In this document: one piece after another, positions 1 through 9,748 of the stretch
Numbering within the stretch: the stretch's first letter is position 1
How the letters are laid out: each line of letters begins with the position of its first letter
NCBI GenBank assembly: GCA_030682575.1
Contig: JAUXNX010000031.1
Span: forward strand, 124,001-188,000
DNA from: Gammaproteobacteria bacterium
Lineage (GTDB): Bacteria; Pseudomonadota; Gammaproteobacteria; Pseudomonadales; Pseudohongiellaceae
Length of the DNA: 64,000 bases
Direction: 5' to 3'
Made by a program: the position numbers and the translations under genes
The notes under the pieces: generated by a model
Told to the model about the DNA's origin: nothing
Seen by the model: the letters and a program-made list of their open reading frames with translations, nothing else
The model's database searches: none

Positions 1-2
1 AA

Positions 3-1091
3 TGCCCCCATTGCATGACCTGCTTCAGGACCAGTATTACACAACTGCAGTCCGCAGAGGGCATGGTGCGCTGCGGTGCATGCCTGAAGATATTCGTCGC
101 CGACGACAACCTGCTGCCATCTCCCGATCTGCGCACGGTGGACGTTCCTGTGCCAGTAGAGGAAGTGAAGCATCTACTCGAGAAAGATGAACAGCAGTTG
201 CCACTGGATGATGAAGACTTCGAAAGAGAGTTTGCGGATAACATCTTCACCCTCGATCTTGCCGACTCGCTTCCCAATCGTCACGACCCCTCGATCTCCG
301 AACACCAACCAATCTGGGAATTGCTCGACGAAGACACCCCATCGGCACAGGAGTACTCAGAGACACACACTGAACATGAAGAAGAGTTGATGCAGGAGTC
401 CGACACATATCAGGAGAGCCCCCCGCAGGTATTCGAGGAGGAAGAGCAATTACCTTCTTTTGGAGCCACAGAGTTTCACGAGCATAGCCTTGATGACGAT
501 CTCGGTGTACGCACCCGCTTCACTCCCGAAAATCTTGCTGCTGCCAGAGACATCTCTGATCCACTGGAGCTACACTGGCAACCACCAGAGCGACGTGGTC
601 GTTACATTTTCTTGATGAGCGTCCTGGCACTCGTACTGACAGCGGGTCTGCTGGCCCAGTTTGTCTGGTACAACATGAACGACTTGAGCCAGAACGCCAG
701 TGTTCGCGCATCGCTGGAGAGAGTCTGCAACCTGCTGGGTTGTGAATTGCCACCAATGGTTGCCATTCGCTCAATCAGCAGCGACAACCTGGTCGTACGC
801 AGTCACACAGAAATCGCCAATGCACTGAGCGTCAATCTTGTGTTTCGTAACAACGCAACATTCGCGCAACCTTTCCCGCTACTGAACCTGCGCTTCACCG
901 ATGTAAACGATGTCGTCGTTGCCGAGCGCCGCTTTACTCCCGAAGAATACCTGCCAGCAGACATCGCCAGCATGAACATGATGCCGGCCGGAGCGCCGGT
1001 GCAGGTGACCCTTGAAGTCATGGACCCTGGCAGCACCGCCATCAACTATGAAGTCAGTTTTAGCCCGATGTCTCCCCTTACTGGATTCTGA
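3..1091 (+). CDS. Zinc-ribbon DUF3426 membrane protein, 5' end cut by window
   Basis: The frame is already open at base 3 and reads CPHC...CGAC in its first ~25 residues, an MJ0042-type zinc ribbon, so the true start lies just before the window. An acidic, Glu/Asp/Ser-rich linker of about 150 residues follows, then one transmembrane helix near residues 200-222 (YIFLMSVLALVLTAGLL region) and a C-terminal periplasmic DUF3426 domain with the typical LRFTDVND and FTPEEYLP segments. The family sits beside prmA and dusB in Pseudomonas-like genomes, which fits the dusB gene downstream. Function is not established; a zinc-binding, inner-membrane-anchored protein is what can be seen. The ATG at 15 falls inside the zinc ribbon and is unlikely to be the start. 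Confidence 0.85.
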   Translation, partial: CPHCMTCFRTSITQLQSAEGMVRCGACLKIFVADDNLLPSPDLRTVDVPVPVEEVKHLLEKDEQQLPLDDEDFEREFADNIFTLDLADSLPNRHDPSISEHQPIWELLDEDTPSAQEYSETHTEHEEELMQESDTYQESPPQVFEEEEQLPSFGATEFHEHSLDDDLGVRTRFTPENLAAARDISDPLELHWQPPERRGRYIFLMSVLALVLTAGLLAQFVWYNMNDLSQNASVRASLERVCNLLGCELPPMVAIRSISSDNLVVRSHTEIANALSVNLVFRNNATFAQPFPLLNLRFTDVNDVVVAERRFTPEEYLPADIASMNMMPAGAPVQVTLEVMDPGSTAINYEVSFSPMSPLTGF

Positions 1092-1238
1092 ATCGGCTGA
1101 CGCCCCTTATCCTTATAATCCATTCGGCATTTGTACCCTATTTTTTCCTTTCACCGGTGCATCCGCATCGCTATGATTGACCGCGTCGAAAACCCTGAGA
1201 AATTCAGCCTGTTAGCGAACTTTCATTAGCGACAACCT

Positions 1239-2297
1239 GTGCAATCAGTGATCAACATAGGCTCTCACATCCTGGCTAATCGCGTCATTCTGGCGCCAAT
1301 GGCAGGCATTACAGACCAGCCCTTTCGCGATCTGTGCGTTGAATTAGGCGCAGGTCTTGCTGTGGCCGAGATGATCACCTGCAATACGGATCTGTGGGAG
1401 AGCGACAAGAATCGCGCGCGCCTGGTGCGCTCAGCGGTCGGCAGACTCGAGTCGGTACAGATCGCTGGATCTGATCCACAGATGATGGCCGATGCAGCAC
1501 GCCTGCACGTCGATCTCGGCGCGGACATCATCGATATCAACATGGGTTGTCCGGCCAAGAAGGTGCTCAAGAAAGCAGCAGGATCCGCGCTGCTGAAAGA
1601 CACACAGCTCGTGAAGACAATACTCGACGCCGTAATCGCGGCCGTCGATGTGCCTGTGACATTGAAGATTCGCACAGGCTGGTGCCCCGAATCGCGCAAT
1701 GGCGTAGAGGTGGCACGAATAGCCGAAGATGCCGGAGTACAGATGCTTACCGTGCATGGCCGAACACGTGAGTGCCGCTTCATGGGCGAAGTCGAATACG
1801 ACACCATCGCGGCTATCAAGAAGTCCGTCCGCATTCCCGTGATTGCCAATGGCGACATCACCACGCCGGAAAAGGCTCGTCAGGTACTCGACTACACCGG
1901 CGCGGATGGTGTCATGATCGGGCGGGCAGCGCAGGGCAATCCCTGGATTTTTCGACAGATCAATCACTACCTCGACACAAGTGAACATCTGCCTGCGAGT
2001 CCACTGCAAGAGGTGCAACGGATATTGCTCAAACACATATCCCAGCTCTACGAGCTTTATGGCGAGTTCAAGGGGGTGCTGTTTGCTCGCAAACATGTGG
2101 GCTGGTACACCGGACTTATTGACGAGACATATGCATTCAAGAAGTTATTCAATCAACTGAGTTCTCCCGAGCAACAACTGGAGAGTGTCAGAAATTATTT
2201 CGACGCTCTTATCCATCAGAAACCTGACAGCAACACTGGCTACAGCACCGTTGGCAATAACAACATTGGGATCAACAGGAAGGAAGCAACAGCATGA
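1239..2297 (+). CDS. dusB: tRNA-dihydrouridine synthase B
   Basis: FMN-dependent reductase that turns uridine into dihydrouridine in the tRNA D-loop. The 352-residue length fits DusB. The N-terminal TIM barrel carries LAPMAGITDQPFR and the catalytic-cysteine motif NMGCPAKKV; HGRTRE and the phosphate-binding segment GADGVMIGRAAQGNPW follow, then a helical C-terminal domain. The start is GTG at 1239; another GTG at 1248 cannot be excluded. The stop overlaps the fis start by 4 bases (ATGA), giving the dusB-fis operon known from enterics and pseudomonads. Confidence 0.95.
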   Translation: MQSVINIGSHILANRVILAPMAGITDQPFRDLCVELGAGLAVAEMITCNTDLWESDKNRARLVRSAVGRLESVQIAGSDPQMMADAARLHVDLGADIIDINMGCPAKKVLKKAAGSALLKDTQLVKTILDAVIAAVDVPVTLKIRTGWCPESRNGVEVARIAEDAGVQMLTVHGRTRECRFMGEVEYDTIAAIKKSVRIPVIANGDITTPEKARQVLDYTGADGVMIGRAAQGNPWIFRQINHYLDTSEHLPASPLQEVQRILLKHISQLYELYGEFKGVLFARKHVGWYTGLIDETYAFKKLFNQLSSPEQQLESVRNYFDALIHQKPDSNTGYSTVGNNNIGINRKEATA

Positions 2298-2599
2298 GCA
2301 CCATGGATAACATGACGCCCCGTAACAATCACACCAGCATCGGGAATGGCGCAACGCCGATTCATCATCAGCCTGCAGGTCTGCGCAAGGACGTAGAAAG
2401 ATCCATGCAGCAATATTTCTCTCATATCGGTGATGAAACCGTGGTGGATCTCTACCAACTCGTACTCAACGAGATCGAAGGTCCTTTGCTTGAAGCGGTG
2501 TTGCGTCACACCGGCAGCAACCAGAGCAAGGCCTCTATCATGCTGGGCTTGAACCGTGGTACCCTTCGCAAGAAATTGAAACAACACGGATTGTTGTGA
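2294..2599 (+). CDS. fis: Fis family nucleoid-associated DNA-binding protein
   Basis: Small homodimeric DNA-bending protein of 101 residues. The C-terminal helix-turn-helix is clear (NQSKASIMLGLNRGTLRKKL), preceded by the dimerisation helices (VVDLYQLVLNEIEGPLLEAV). The N-terminus is variable, as usual. It is translationally coupled to dusB through an ATGA overlap. In E. coli Fis activates rRNA promoters and shapes the nucleoid during fast growth; here that role is inferred by homology. A second in-frame ATG at 2303 is possible as the start. Confidence 0.93.
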   Translation: MSTMDNMTPRNNHTSIGNGATPIHHQPAGLRKDVERSMQQYFSHIGDETVVDLYQLVLNEIEGPLLEAVLRHTGSNQSKASIMLGLNRGTLRKKLKQHGLL

Positions 2600-2676
2600 T
2601 GTACCCGGATAATCTCTGACAGGATTGCACGCAAGGGACCCCGATCCTGTTAATTGACAGACAGACCTTCCCTACT

Positions 2677-4266
2677 ATGTCCACAGCCAAAACAGCCGTA
2701 GTCCGGCGCGCCCTCATCAGCGTGTCGGACAAGACCGGCGTTGTGTCATTTGCCAAATCATTGCACAACGTCGGTGTCGAAATCCTCTCCACAGGGGGCA
2801 CCTACAAGCTCCTGCGTGCCGAGAATATTCCCGCCATCGAGATCGCCGAGTACACCGGTTTTCCTGAAATGATGGATGGCCGCGTAAAAACGCTGCACCC
2901 AAAAGTGCACGGTGGCATTCTCTCCCGCCGCGACATCGATCAGGCAGTCATGCAGGAACACAATATTCCTCCGATCGACCTGGTCGTCGTGAATCTCTAT
3001 CCGTTCGAGGCAACTGTCGCGAAGCCGGATTGCGATCTGCCCACAGCGATCGAGAACATCGACATCGGTGGGCCTACCATGCTGCGTGCTGCTGCCAAGA
3101 ACCACGCATGGGTCGGCGTCGTCGTGAATCCCTCTGACTACGACAGGATCATTGCAGAGTTGAAGGAAAACGGAGGAGCCCTGCGCGACAGCACGCGCTT
3201 CGATCTGGCCGTGCGCACCTACGAACACACGGCAGCCTATGACGGCGCCATCGCCAACTACCTCGGCAAACTCGTGACAAACACTGCCGACGCTGCACCG
3301 GACACCTTCCCTCGCACCTTCAACAGCCAGTTCATCAAGAGCCAGGACATGCGTTACGGCGAAAACCCGCATCAGAAGGCAGCGTTCTATGTGGAGAAAA
3401 ATCCACAGGAAGCCAGCATCAGCACCGCTGTGCAGCACCAGGGCAAGGAGCTTTCGTACAACAACATCGCCGACACCGATGCTGCACTGGAGTGCGTGAA
3501 ATCGTTCAGCGAACCGGCCTGTGTCATCGTGAAGCACGCCAACCCCTGTGGCGTGGCGATTGGCGACAGCATCAAGCACGCCTATGAACTCGCTTTCCAG
3601 ACCGATCCCACCTCGGCCTTCGGCGGCATCATCGCGTTCAACCGCGAGCTGGATGCTGCAACGGCGCAGGAGATCATCAACCGTCAATTCACCGAAGTCA
3701 TCATTGCACCCACCGTTTCTGCAGAGGCGCTGACCGTACTGGCGGCAAAGCAAAATGTGCGCGTACTCAGTTGCGGACAATGGCCATCCAGTCCGCTGGC
3801 AGCGTGGGACTTCAAACGTGTGAACGGCGGACTGCTGGTGCAGGATCGCGATATTCATCAGATCAGCGCTGCAGACCTGAAGGTCGTCAGCAAGCGCCAA
3901 CCCTCCGAGCAGGAAATCTCCGATCTGCTGTTCGCATGGAAGGTGGCCACATTCGTGAAGTCGAATGCAATCGTGTACTGCAGGAACAATCAGACCATCG
4001 GTATCGGTGCGGGTCAGATGAGTCGTGTCTACAGCGCGCGTATCGCGGGCATCAAGGCTGCCGACGAGAATCTGGAAGTACGTGGCTCAGTGATGGCCTC
4101 CGATGCATTCTTCCCCTTCCGTGACGGCATTGATGCAGCGGCAAAGGCCGGCATCGTCGCCGTGATTCAACCGGGCGGCTCCATGCGTGACGAAGAAGTG
4201 ATCGCGGCGGCAGACGAAGCCGGTATGGCCATGGTATTCACCGGTGTCAGACACTTCCGTCACTAA
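2677..4266 (+). CDS. purH: Bifunctional AICAR transformylase / IMP cyclohydrolase
   Basis: Catalyses the last two steps of IMP synthesis. The 529-residue length is standard. The N-terminal MGS-like IMP cyclohydrolase domain includes [24 protein letters not shown] and [16 protein letters not shown]. The C-terminal AICARFT domain includes [13 protein letters not shown], the catalytic KHANPCG motif, GGIIAFNR and [12 protein letters not shown]. The gene is followed 63 bases later by purD, the usual purHD pair. A 7-bp inverted repeat (ACAGGAT / ATCCTGT, 2619-2650) lies in the short fis-purH gap; its role is unclear. Confidence 0.97.
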   Translation: MSTAKTAVVRRALISVSDKTGVVSFAKSLHNVGVEILSTGGTYKLLRAENIPAIEIAEYTGFPEMMDGRVKTLHPKVHGGILSRRDIDQAVMQEHNIPPIDLVVVNLYPFEATVAKPDCDLPTAIENIDIGGPTMLRAAAKNHAWVGVVVNPSDYDRIIAELKENGGALRDSTRFDLAVRTYEHTAAYDGAIANYLGKLVTNTADAAPDTFPRTFNSQFIKSQDMRYGENPHQKAAFYVEKNPQEASISTAVQHQGKELSYNNIADTDAALECVKSFSEPACVIVKHANPCGVAIGDSIKHAYELAFQTDPTSAFGGIIAFNRELDAATAQEIINRQFTEVIIAPTVSAEALTVLAAKQNVRVLSCGQWPSSPLAAWDFKRVNGGLLVQDRDIHQISAADLKVVSKRQPSEQEISDLLFAWKVATFVKSNAIVYCRNNQTIGIGAGQMSRVYSARIAGIKAADENLEVRGSVMASDAFFPFRDGIDAAAKAGIVAVIQPGGSMRDEEVIAAADEAGMAMVFTGVRHFRH

Positions 4267-4329
4267 CTCTTGCCACTAAATTCGCGACACTGGTTCGCGA
4301 TACTGCCGAATGGCGATCAGGATGATGAC

Positions 4330-5634
4330 ATGACGAATATATTGATTATTGGCAACGGTGGCCGTGAGCATGCACTGGCATGGCGCGTGCGACAGTCCCC
4401 ACAGGCAGGGAAGATTTTTGTCGCACCAGGCAACGCCGGTACTCACCTTGAGCAGGGGGTGGAGAATGTTGCCATCGACACACTCGACTTCCCCGCACTG
4501 GTCGCCTTTGCCAAGGCCAATCAGGTTGGCTTGACCATTGTCGGACCAGAAGCACCATTGGTGGCAGGCGTAGTGGATTACTTCGCCAGCCATGGTCTGC
4601 GTTGTTTCGGCCCTTCAAGAAAAGCGGCTCAACTGGAAGGCTCCAAAGCCTTTACCAAGGATTTTCTCGCGAGACACGGCATCCCCACTGCTGCCTATTG
4701 CAACTTCACCGAGATCGCTCCGGCGGTCGCTTATGTCCGTGAGCAAGGCGCACCTATCGTCATCAAGGCCGATGGTCTGGCTGCCGGCAAGGGTGTGATC
4801 ATTGCGCAGACTGTGGCGGAAGCTATCGCAACCATCGAGGACATGCTCTCCGGCAACAAATTCGGCAATGCCGGTCACCGCGTGGTGATCGAGCAGTTTC
4901 TGACAGGCGAGGAAGCCAGCTTCATCGTCATGGTGGACGGTACCAACGTACTGCCCTTCGCGACTTCCCAGGATCACAAGGCCCGTGACGATGGCGACAA
5001 GGGACCGAACACCGGTGGCATGGGTGCTTATTCTCCCGCTCCTGTCGTCACTGACGCCGTGCATGCCAAGGTCATGAAAGAAATCATCATGCCCACCGTC
5101 AACGGCATGCAAGCAGATGGCAATCCCTATGTCGGTTTCCTCTACGCTGGTCTGATGATCTCCGACAACGGTGATGTGAATGTCATCGAATTCAACTGCC
5201 GATTCGGCGACCCCGAGGCCCAGCCTGTGATGATGCGCCTGCAGTCAGACCTGATTGCTCTGTGCAATGCCGCGCTGGACGGTCGGCTCGATACCGCAAA
5301 AGCAGACTGGGACCCGCGCCCGGCAGTGGGTGTGGTGCTGGCAAGTGGCGGCTATCCCGACGCCTGCGCCAAGGGCGATGTGATAAGCGGGCTGGAAGAG
5401 AATACTCTGGCGGACCGCAAGGTGTTCCACGCAGGCACGAACATGAGCGGAGATGACGTGGTCAGCAACGGCGGTCGTGTGCTATGCGCGACCGCGCTGG
5501 GCAAAACAGTTACAGAAGCGCAGCAGGCAGCGTACGCGCTGGTTGCACAACTCCACTGGAACAAGGTTTACTACCGACGTGATATCGCCTACCGCGCCAT
5601 TGCCCGGGAGAACGCACAACATCATGACAAATGA
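4330..5634 (+). CDS. purD: Phosphoribosylamine-glycine ligase
   Basis: ATP-grasp ligase forming GAR from phosphoribosylamine and glycine in purine synthesis. I start it at ATG 4330 ([18 protein letters not shown]), which gives 434 residues, close to the family norm; the frame is open for 20 more codons upstream but those residues are not family-like. Visible motifs are [16 protein letters not shown], the ATP-grasp segment [31 protein letters not shown] and [12 protein letters not shown]. Its last 11 bases overlap the start of coq7. Confidence 0.96.
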   Translation: MTNILIIGNGGREHALAWRVRQSPQAGKIFVAPGNAGTHLEQGVENVAIDTLDFPALVAFAKANQVGLTIVGPEAPLVAGVVDYFASHGLRCFGPSRKAAQLEGSKAFTKDFLARHGIPTAAYCNFTEIAPAVAYVREQGAPIVIKADGLAAGKGVIIAQTVAEAIATIEDMLSGNKFGNAGHRVVIEQFLTGEEASFIVMVDGTNVLPFATSQDHKARDDGDKGPNTGGMGAYSPAPVVTDAVHAKVMKEIIMPTVNGMQADGNPYVGFLYAGLMISDNGDVNVIEFNCRFGDPEAQPVMMRLQSDLIALCNAALDGRLDTAKADWDPRPAVGVVLASGGYPDACAKGDVISGLEENTLADRKVFHAGTNMSGDDVVSNGGRVLCATALGKTVTEAQQAAYALVAQLHWNKVYYRRDIAYRAIARENAQHHDK

Positions 5635-6301
5635 TCACACGGCAGAACGCACAACGGCAGGTGGCACCGCATTGAATGGACTGGATCAGTTGATTGTCCA
5701 GTTCGATCAGGCGCTGCGCACACTTGTACCTGGCAGCAGCACAGCACGGCGTCCTTCTCCCGCTGGTACATTGCAGGAAGCGGATCTGAGCGATGCGCAG
5801 CGCCAGCAGGCTGCGTCCCTCATGCGCATCAACCACACCGGGGAAGTCTGTGCCCAGGCGCTGTATCAGGGTCAGGCTCTGACCGCTCGCCTTCCCGACA
5901 TCCGCGACGCCATGGAACATGCAGCCCAGGAAGAAGTGGATCACCTGGCCTGGTGCGAAGACCGCCTGCAGGCGCTGGACAGTCATGTCAGTTATCTGAA
6001 TCCGGCATGGTATGCCCTGTCCTTCGGACTGGGTGCAGCAGCCGGACTGGCGGGTGACAAGTGGAGCCTGGGATTCGTGGCAGAAACTGAGCAGCAAGTA
6101 TGCGATCACTTGCAGGATCATCTCGAGCAGATACCCGCTCAGGACGAACGCAGCCGCGCCGTACTGGAGCAAATGCTCATTGACGAGAAGGTCCACGGGG
6201 AAACTGCCAGGCAGGCAGGAGGAGCCGAGCTGCCCATGCCCGTAAAACTCGGCATGACACTCATGTCAGTCGTGATGAAGAAACTGGCTTACAGGATTTG
6301 A
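5624..6301 (+). CDS. coq7: 2-polyprenyl-3-methyl-6-methoxy-1,4-benzoquinone monooxygenase (ubiquinone synthesis)
   Basis: Di-iron hydroxylase (Coq7/UbiF-replacing type) in ubiquinone synthesis. The 225-residue protein shows the ferritin-like metal ligands: [17 protein letters not shown], the [12 protein letters not shown] motif, a central E-T-E segment (VAETEQQV) and DEKVHGETA near the C-terminus. I chose ATG 5624 because residues before it, in a frame that reads through purD, are not family-like. It overlaps purD by 11 bases, so the two are probably co-transcribed. In Pseudomonas coq7 also lies close to an OsmC gene and vfr, matching this locus. Confidence 0.93.
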   Translation: MTNDHTAERTTAGGTALNGLDQLIVQFDQALRTLVPGSSTARRPSPAGTLQEADLSDAQRQQAASLMRINHTGEVCAQALYQGQALTARLPDIRDAMEHAAQEEVDHLAWCEDRLQALDSHVSYLNPAWYALSFGLGAAAGLAGDKWSLGFVAETEQQVCDHLQDHLEQIPAQDERSRAVLEQMLIDEKVHGETARQAGGAELPMPVKLGMTLMSVVMKKLAYRI

Positions 6302-6304
6302 AGA

Positions 6305-6727
6305 TCAGTCAGGAATGATCTCGAAGTCGTGCGTGATCTCGACGCCACCGTTCACCAACATGATGGTTCCTGAACAGTATTTCTCCGCAGACAAAGCAAT
6401 CGCCCGCTCTACTTGCTTCTCACTCAAGTCCTTGCCACTGACGCGGAAGTGCATGTGGATTTTCTCGAACACGGCTGGAATTGCATCAGCGCGCTCTGCC
6501 GTCAGATCACATACACAGGAGGAGACGTTCTGACGCGCCTTCTTCAGGATAGTCACCACGTCATAGGAAGAACATCCTCCTACACCCAGCAGCAACGTCT
6601 CCATCGGACGAATGCCGATGTTGCGACCACCGCTGGACTCAGGCCCTTCCATCACAATTGCATGACCGCTGCCGGATTCGCCCAGAAACATGACTCCGTC
6701 TACCCAGCGTACTGTCGCCTTCATCAT
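6305..6727 (-). CDS. OsmC family protein (YhfA-like)
   Basis: A 140-residue OsmC/Ohr-fold protein. The YhfA-type pattern is visible: RPMETLLLGVGGCSSYDV with the conserved cysteine, KARQNVSSCVCDLTAERAD, and a second conserved cysteine in SAEKYCSGTIML. The family is thought to reduce peroxides or handle reactive thiol compounds; the substrate of this subgroup is not known. It faces coq7 tail to tail with a 3-base gap and is divergent from crp, as in pseudomonads. Confidence 0.88.
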   Translation of the reverse strand: MMKATVRWVDGVMFLGESGSGHAIVMEGPESSGGRNIGIRPMETLLLGVGGCSSYDVVTILKKARQNVSSCVCDLTAERADAIPAVFEKIHMHFRVSGKDLSEKQVERAIALSAEKYCSGTIMLVNGGVEITHDFEIIPD

Positions 6728-6995
6728 CTACTCTCTTGTCTATATACACATGTATGTATTCAGAGGCCGCGTTACTCCGCTATCATTGCGCGGGCTTTGA
6801 CCAGCGGTGATCGACCTCCGTCTAATCGAGGCGCAAGATTACCACAGACTGGCTGTCAGCACGAAGCGCGCAGACATTCACAATAAAGCCGAAAATGTGA
6901 TATACATCTGCGACATTGCACGCCGTTCGACCTTGCCGATCACCATTGTTGATTGCTGCAAGACTTTTCGCGATGCCATTGAGGAGAATAACAAC

Positions 6996-7631
6996 ATGGC
7001 GCTAATGGCCATCACGCCGCATATCAAGGATCTGGATAATTTCCTGACCAATTGCCACCGTCGCCGCTATCCCAATCGCGCCACCATCATCTATGAAGGC
7101 GATGCCTGCAACACGCTCTATTACATCATAGAGGGCTCAGTATCCGTTGTACTGGAAGACGACGATGGCAAGGAAGTCGTCATCGCCTACCTGAATCCAG
7201 GGGACTTCTTCGGGGAGATGGGCTTGTTCGAGCAGAAGGAAGCGCGCAGTGCCTGGTGCCGTGCACGCTCGGCCTGCGAAATCGCCGAAATCAGCTACGC
7301 AAACTTCAACCACTACATTCGTCTGCATCCAGAAATCGTGTTCACCATTGGCAAACAGATGGCGCACCGCCTGCGCAACACCACCCGCAAGGTAGGTGAT
7401 CTTGCCTTCTACGATGTGACGGGTCGCATCGCCCGCACCCTCATCGAACTCAGCAAGGAACCTGATGCAATGACGCATCCGGATGGCATGCAGATCAAGA
7501 TAACCCGGCAGGAGCTGGGCCGCCTTGTCAATTGCTCAAGGGAAATGGCGGGTCGCGTACTCAAGACGCTGGAAGAGCAGGAGCTGATCTCCGTCAAGGG
7601 CAAGACCATAGTGGTCTATGGCACTCGCTGA
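6996..7631 (+). CDS. crp: Cyclic AMP receptor protein (CRP/Vfr-like regulator)
   Basis: Global transcription regulator of 211 residues. The cyclic-nucleotide-binding domain has [13 protein letters not shown] and the phosphate-binding cassette [11 protein letters not shown]...EARSAWCRA. The C-terminal winged helix carries [20 protein letters not shown]. The start at ATG 6996 follows GAGGAG at 6981-6986 with good spacing; the frame is open 63 codons further upstream without family resemblance. Closest by eye to Vfr of Pseudomonas and E. coli CRP. The 268-base region in front holds one TGTGA half-site (6896-6900) but no full CRP palindrome. Confidence 0.93.
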   Translation: MALMAITPHIKDLDNFLTNCHRRRYPNRATIIYEGDACNTLYYIIEGSVSVVLEDDDGKEVVIAYLNPGDFFGEMGLFEQKEARSAWCRARSACEIAEISYANFNHYIRLHPEIVFTIGKQMAHRLRNTTRKVGDLAFYDVTGRIARTLIELSKEPDAMTHPDGMQIKITRQELGRLVNCSREMAGRVLKTLEEQELISVKGKTIVVYGTR

Positions 7632-7686
7632 ATTGCCAATGAGATACATGAGGCCCGATGTGTCACGCCTTGTGCCTCACCGCACG

Positions 7687-8484
7687 TCACTCACCTGAAG
7701 CCAGCAGCAACAGTCCATGCTCATTCGTGCTCTGAGCCATCAACTCGTGCTTGCGGGCCTCTATCAAGCCCTGTCGTTCCATCCGTTCACGGCCCGTCAT
7801 GCCGCCGCGCTGCAGCATCAGTTCTGCCTTTCTGTAGGAGCCAAGCGCCTTGATCTTGTCTCCCTGCAGCAGAGCAGTTTCGCCCATGTACAGATAAGAG
7901 TTCACTGCCACAGTCACCCCCAGTGAACTCAAATAGCGACCCACTGACTCCATCTGCTCGGCACGTACCTGACGCTGTTGATAAAGGCGACGAACGATCA
8001 CCATCGCCTCGCTGATATAAGCTCTACTGATCTGTATTTCGCGCTCGCTGGCCAGGCTGGTACGCCGCTCCAGACGCTGTCGACGCTGGTCGGAGATATC
8101 TCCCCCACCCTTGTCATTCTTGTCTACCCGCGACTCCTCAGCCAGGGATGAAATCGCATTCTGTGTCTGCCGTATTTCGGAGTCGATATCTGCCCGACCC
8201 GGGTGGAGCCCCTGAATCCTGAGCAGATCTGACTTCAATCCCTGATAGAGAATTCGCATCAATTCGGGATTCTCATCCAGATCCTGCAGCGCTCGGATGA
8301 CGTTGCGCGTGGAGGCCCTGCGCCGATCCAGTGCTGCCAGGCGATACAGCCTGATCATGTTCTGCTCCTGCCGCTCCTGCGCCACGCGGGCGAGCAGCAG
8401 CGAACCAGCCATCAAGGACAGGAGACAGAACAACATGAAAATATTGGAGAAGATCATCAACCACCGCGTAACACTGGGAACCAT
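7687..8484 (-). CDS. Uncharacterised membrane-anchored coiled-coil protein
   Basis: I do not recognise this 265-residue protein. It has one N-terminal hydrophobic helix (residues ~10-32, IFSNIFMLFCLLSLMAGSLL), after which the chain is strongly charged and helical. Arg/Gln/Glu-rich stretches around 95-165 suggest coiled coil, and a segment near 200-235 (YLYMGETALLQGDKIKALGS) looks like a single TPR-like hairpin. That suggests an inner-membrane anchor with a periplasmic helical domain. It lies 68 bases downstream of dgkA on the same strand and may end the map-trp-dgkA transcript. The start is uncertain: ATG 8484 or ATG 8457. Confidence 0.6.
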   Translation of the reverse strand: MVPSVTRWLMIFSNIFMLFCLLSLMAGSLLLARVAQERQEQNMIRLYRLAALDRRRASTRNVIRALQDLDENPELMRILYQGLKSDLLRIQGLHPGRADIDSEIRQTQNAISSLAEESRVDKNDKGGGDISDQRRQRLERRTSLASEREIQISRAYISEAMVIVRRLYQQRQVRAEQMESVGRYLSSLGVTVAVNSYLYMGETALLQGDKIKALGSYRKAELMLQRGGMTGRERMERQGLIEARKHELMAQSTNEHGLLLLASGE

Positions 8485-8552
8485 GACGCAGACATTGCGC
8501 CCCCCACAGGTTGTTATCGGCCTTCTTCAGGGGAGGTTTACCAATTGGCGGA

Positions 8553-8936
8553 TCAGAGCAACAACATACCCCACACAACAGCGACAAGGAGCATGGCGAG
8601 AAAGACCGCAGCTGAACCAATGTCCTTTGCCTTGCGGGAGAGGTCGTGGTACTCGGGACTGATGCGATTGACCAGCGCCTCGACAGCAGTGTTGAGCAGT
8701 TCGACTATCAGCAGCAGAAGCAAGGAAGATATCAGCAACACTCTCTCAACTGCCGTCTCCCCCAGCCATAGTGCAATCGGGGTGAAGATCACGAACACCA
8801 GCACTTCAAGCCGGAAGGCTTCCTCTGACGCGAAGGCAGAGCGCAAACCGTCCAGGGAATAGCGAGCGGCAGCGATCAGGCGTGGCAAGCCTTTTCTCTT
8901 CGGAGGAATACTCGGACCTGATTGCAGATTACTCAT
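8553..8936 (-). CDS. dgkA: Diacylglycerol kinase, prokaryotic type
   Basis: Small integral membrane kinase that phosphorylates diacylglycerol to phosphatidic acid, recycling lipid from membrane-derived oligosaccharide synthesis. The 127-residue protein has an amphipathic N-terminus (RYSLDGLRSAFASEEAFRLE), three transmembrane helices, and the signature VELLNTAVEALVNRI plus KAKDIGSAAVF. ATG 8936 is used; it overlaps the trpC stop by 8 bases, so translation is probably coupled. Attachment to the trp genes is unusual compared with E. coli, where dgkA is next to lexA. Confidence 0.92.
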   Translation of the reverse strand: MSNLQSGPSIPPKRKGLPRLIAAARYSLDGLRSAFASEEAFRLEVLVFVIFTPIALWLGETAVERVLLISSLLLLLIVELLNTAVEALVNRISPEYHDLSRKAKDIGSAAVFLAMLLVAVVWGMLLL

Positions 8937-9732
8937 GAGCCGCGAACAACTCCCTGAGTTTATCGCCGGGTTGCGGGGCACGCATGAAAGTCTCACCAAT
9001 CAGAAACCCGTAGATCCCATGTGCAATCATCTGCGTCACATCCTCGGCCGTGTTGATGCCGCTCTCGGTCACGAGGAGCTTCCCGTGTGGTGTCAACTCC
9101 GCCAATCGATAGGTCGTCTCCAGACTGGTCTCGAAGGTGTGGAGGTTGCGATTGTTGATCCCTATCAGATCAAAACCTGTCGCCAACGCGATTTCCAGTT
9201 CTATCTCGTCATGCACTTCCACCAGCACATCGATATTGATGCTCTGCGCGTAGCTGGCAAGTTCGCGCAACTTTTCTGGCGTCAACGCCGCCACAATCAA
9301 CAACACACAGTCAGCACCAAGCGCCTTGGCCTCTGCAATCTGATAGCGATCCACCATGAAATCCTTGCGGATGACCGGCAGTGTGCAGGCACTGCGGGCC
9401 TGTTGCAGGTATTCATTGCCACCCTGAAAAAATTCCCGATCTGTCAGTACCGAAAGACAGGTAGCGCCTGCTGCTTCGTATTGACGTGCGATTGTCACCG
9501 GATCGAAGTCTTCCCGAATCAATCCCTTGCTCGGCGATGCTTTCTTGATCTCCGCGATCACAGCAGGTTTGTGTGCGACGATGCGGGTCCGCAATGAACC
9601 GATGAACTCTCGCTTGTCGCTGATTTTTGCAGCGGCGCGCTCCAGTTCAACAAGACTCGTGCGCTGACTGTCCTGCACAATCTCACGATATTTCTGTGCA
9701 ATGATGTCTTCGAGGATGGTTGCCTTGCTCAT
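8929..9732 (-). CDS. trpC: Indole-3-glycerol phosphate synthase
   Basis: TIM-barrel enzyme of tryptophan synthesis, closing the indole ring of CdRP. The 267 residues start at ATG 9732 (MSKATILEDIIAQK). Family motifs are AEIKKASPSKGLIREDFDP, CLSVLTDREFFQGG, VIRKDFMVDRYQI, GINNRNLHTF and LVTESGI. It is monofunctional, without the TrpF domain found in enterics. It lies 16 bases after trpD and overlaps dgkA, so it belongs to the trpG-trpD-trpC-dgkA transcription unit. Confidence 0.96.
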   Translation of the reverse strand: MSKATILEDIIAQKYREIVQDSQRTSLVELERAAAKISDKREFIGSLRTRIVAHKPAVIAEIKKASPSKGLIREDFDPVTIARQYEAAGATCLSVLTDREFFQGGNEYLQQARSACTLPVIRKDFMVDRYQIAEAKALGADCVLLIVAALTPEKLRELASYAQSINIDVLVEVHDEIELEIALATGFDLIGINNRNLHTFETSLETTYRLAELTPHGKLLVTESGINTAEDVTQMIAHGIYGFLIGETFMRAPQPGDKLRELFAAHE

Positions 9733-9748
9733 GCTGCGTTCGCTTCCT

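Noticed and set aside
2758-3900. Long open frame antisense to purH (380 codons)
   Set aside because: No family resemblance; purH is certain on the plus strand. Codon bias in this genome leaves long antisense frames.
6896-6915. CRP/Vfr binding site upstream of crp
   Set aside because: One good TGTGA half-site is present but the second half is poor, so I do not list it as a site.
7632-7686. Terminator after crp
   Set aside because: A 6-bp inverted repeat (TGAGGC / GCCTCA) is present but with a long loop and no T-run.
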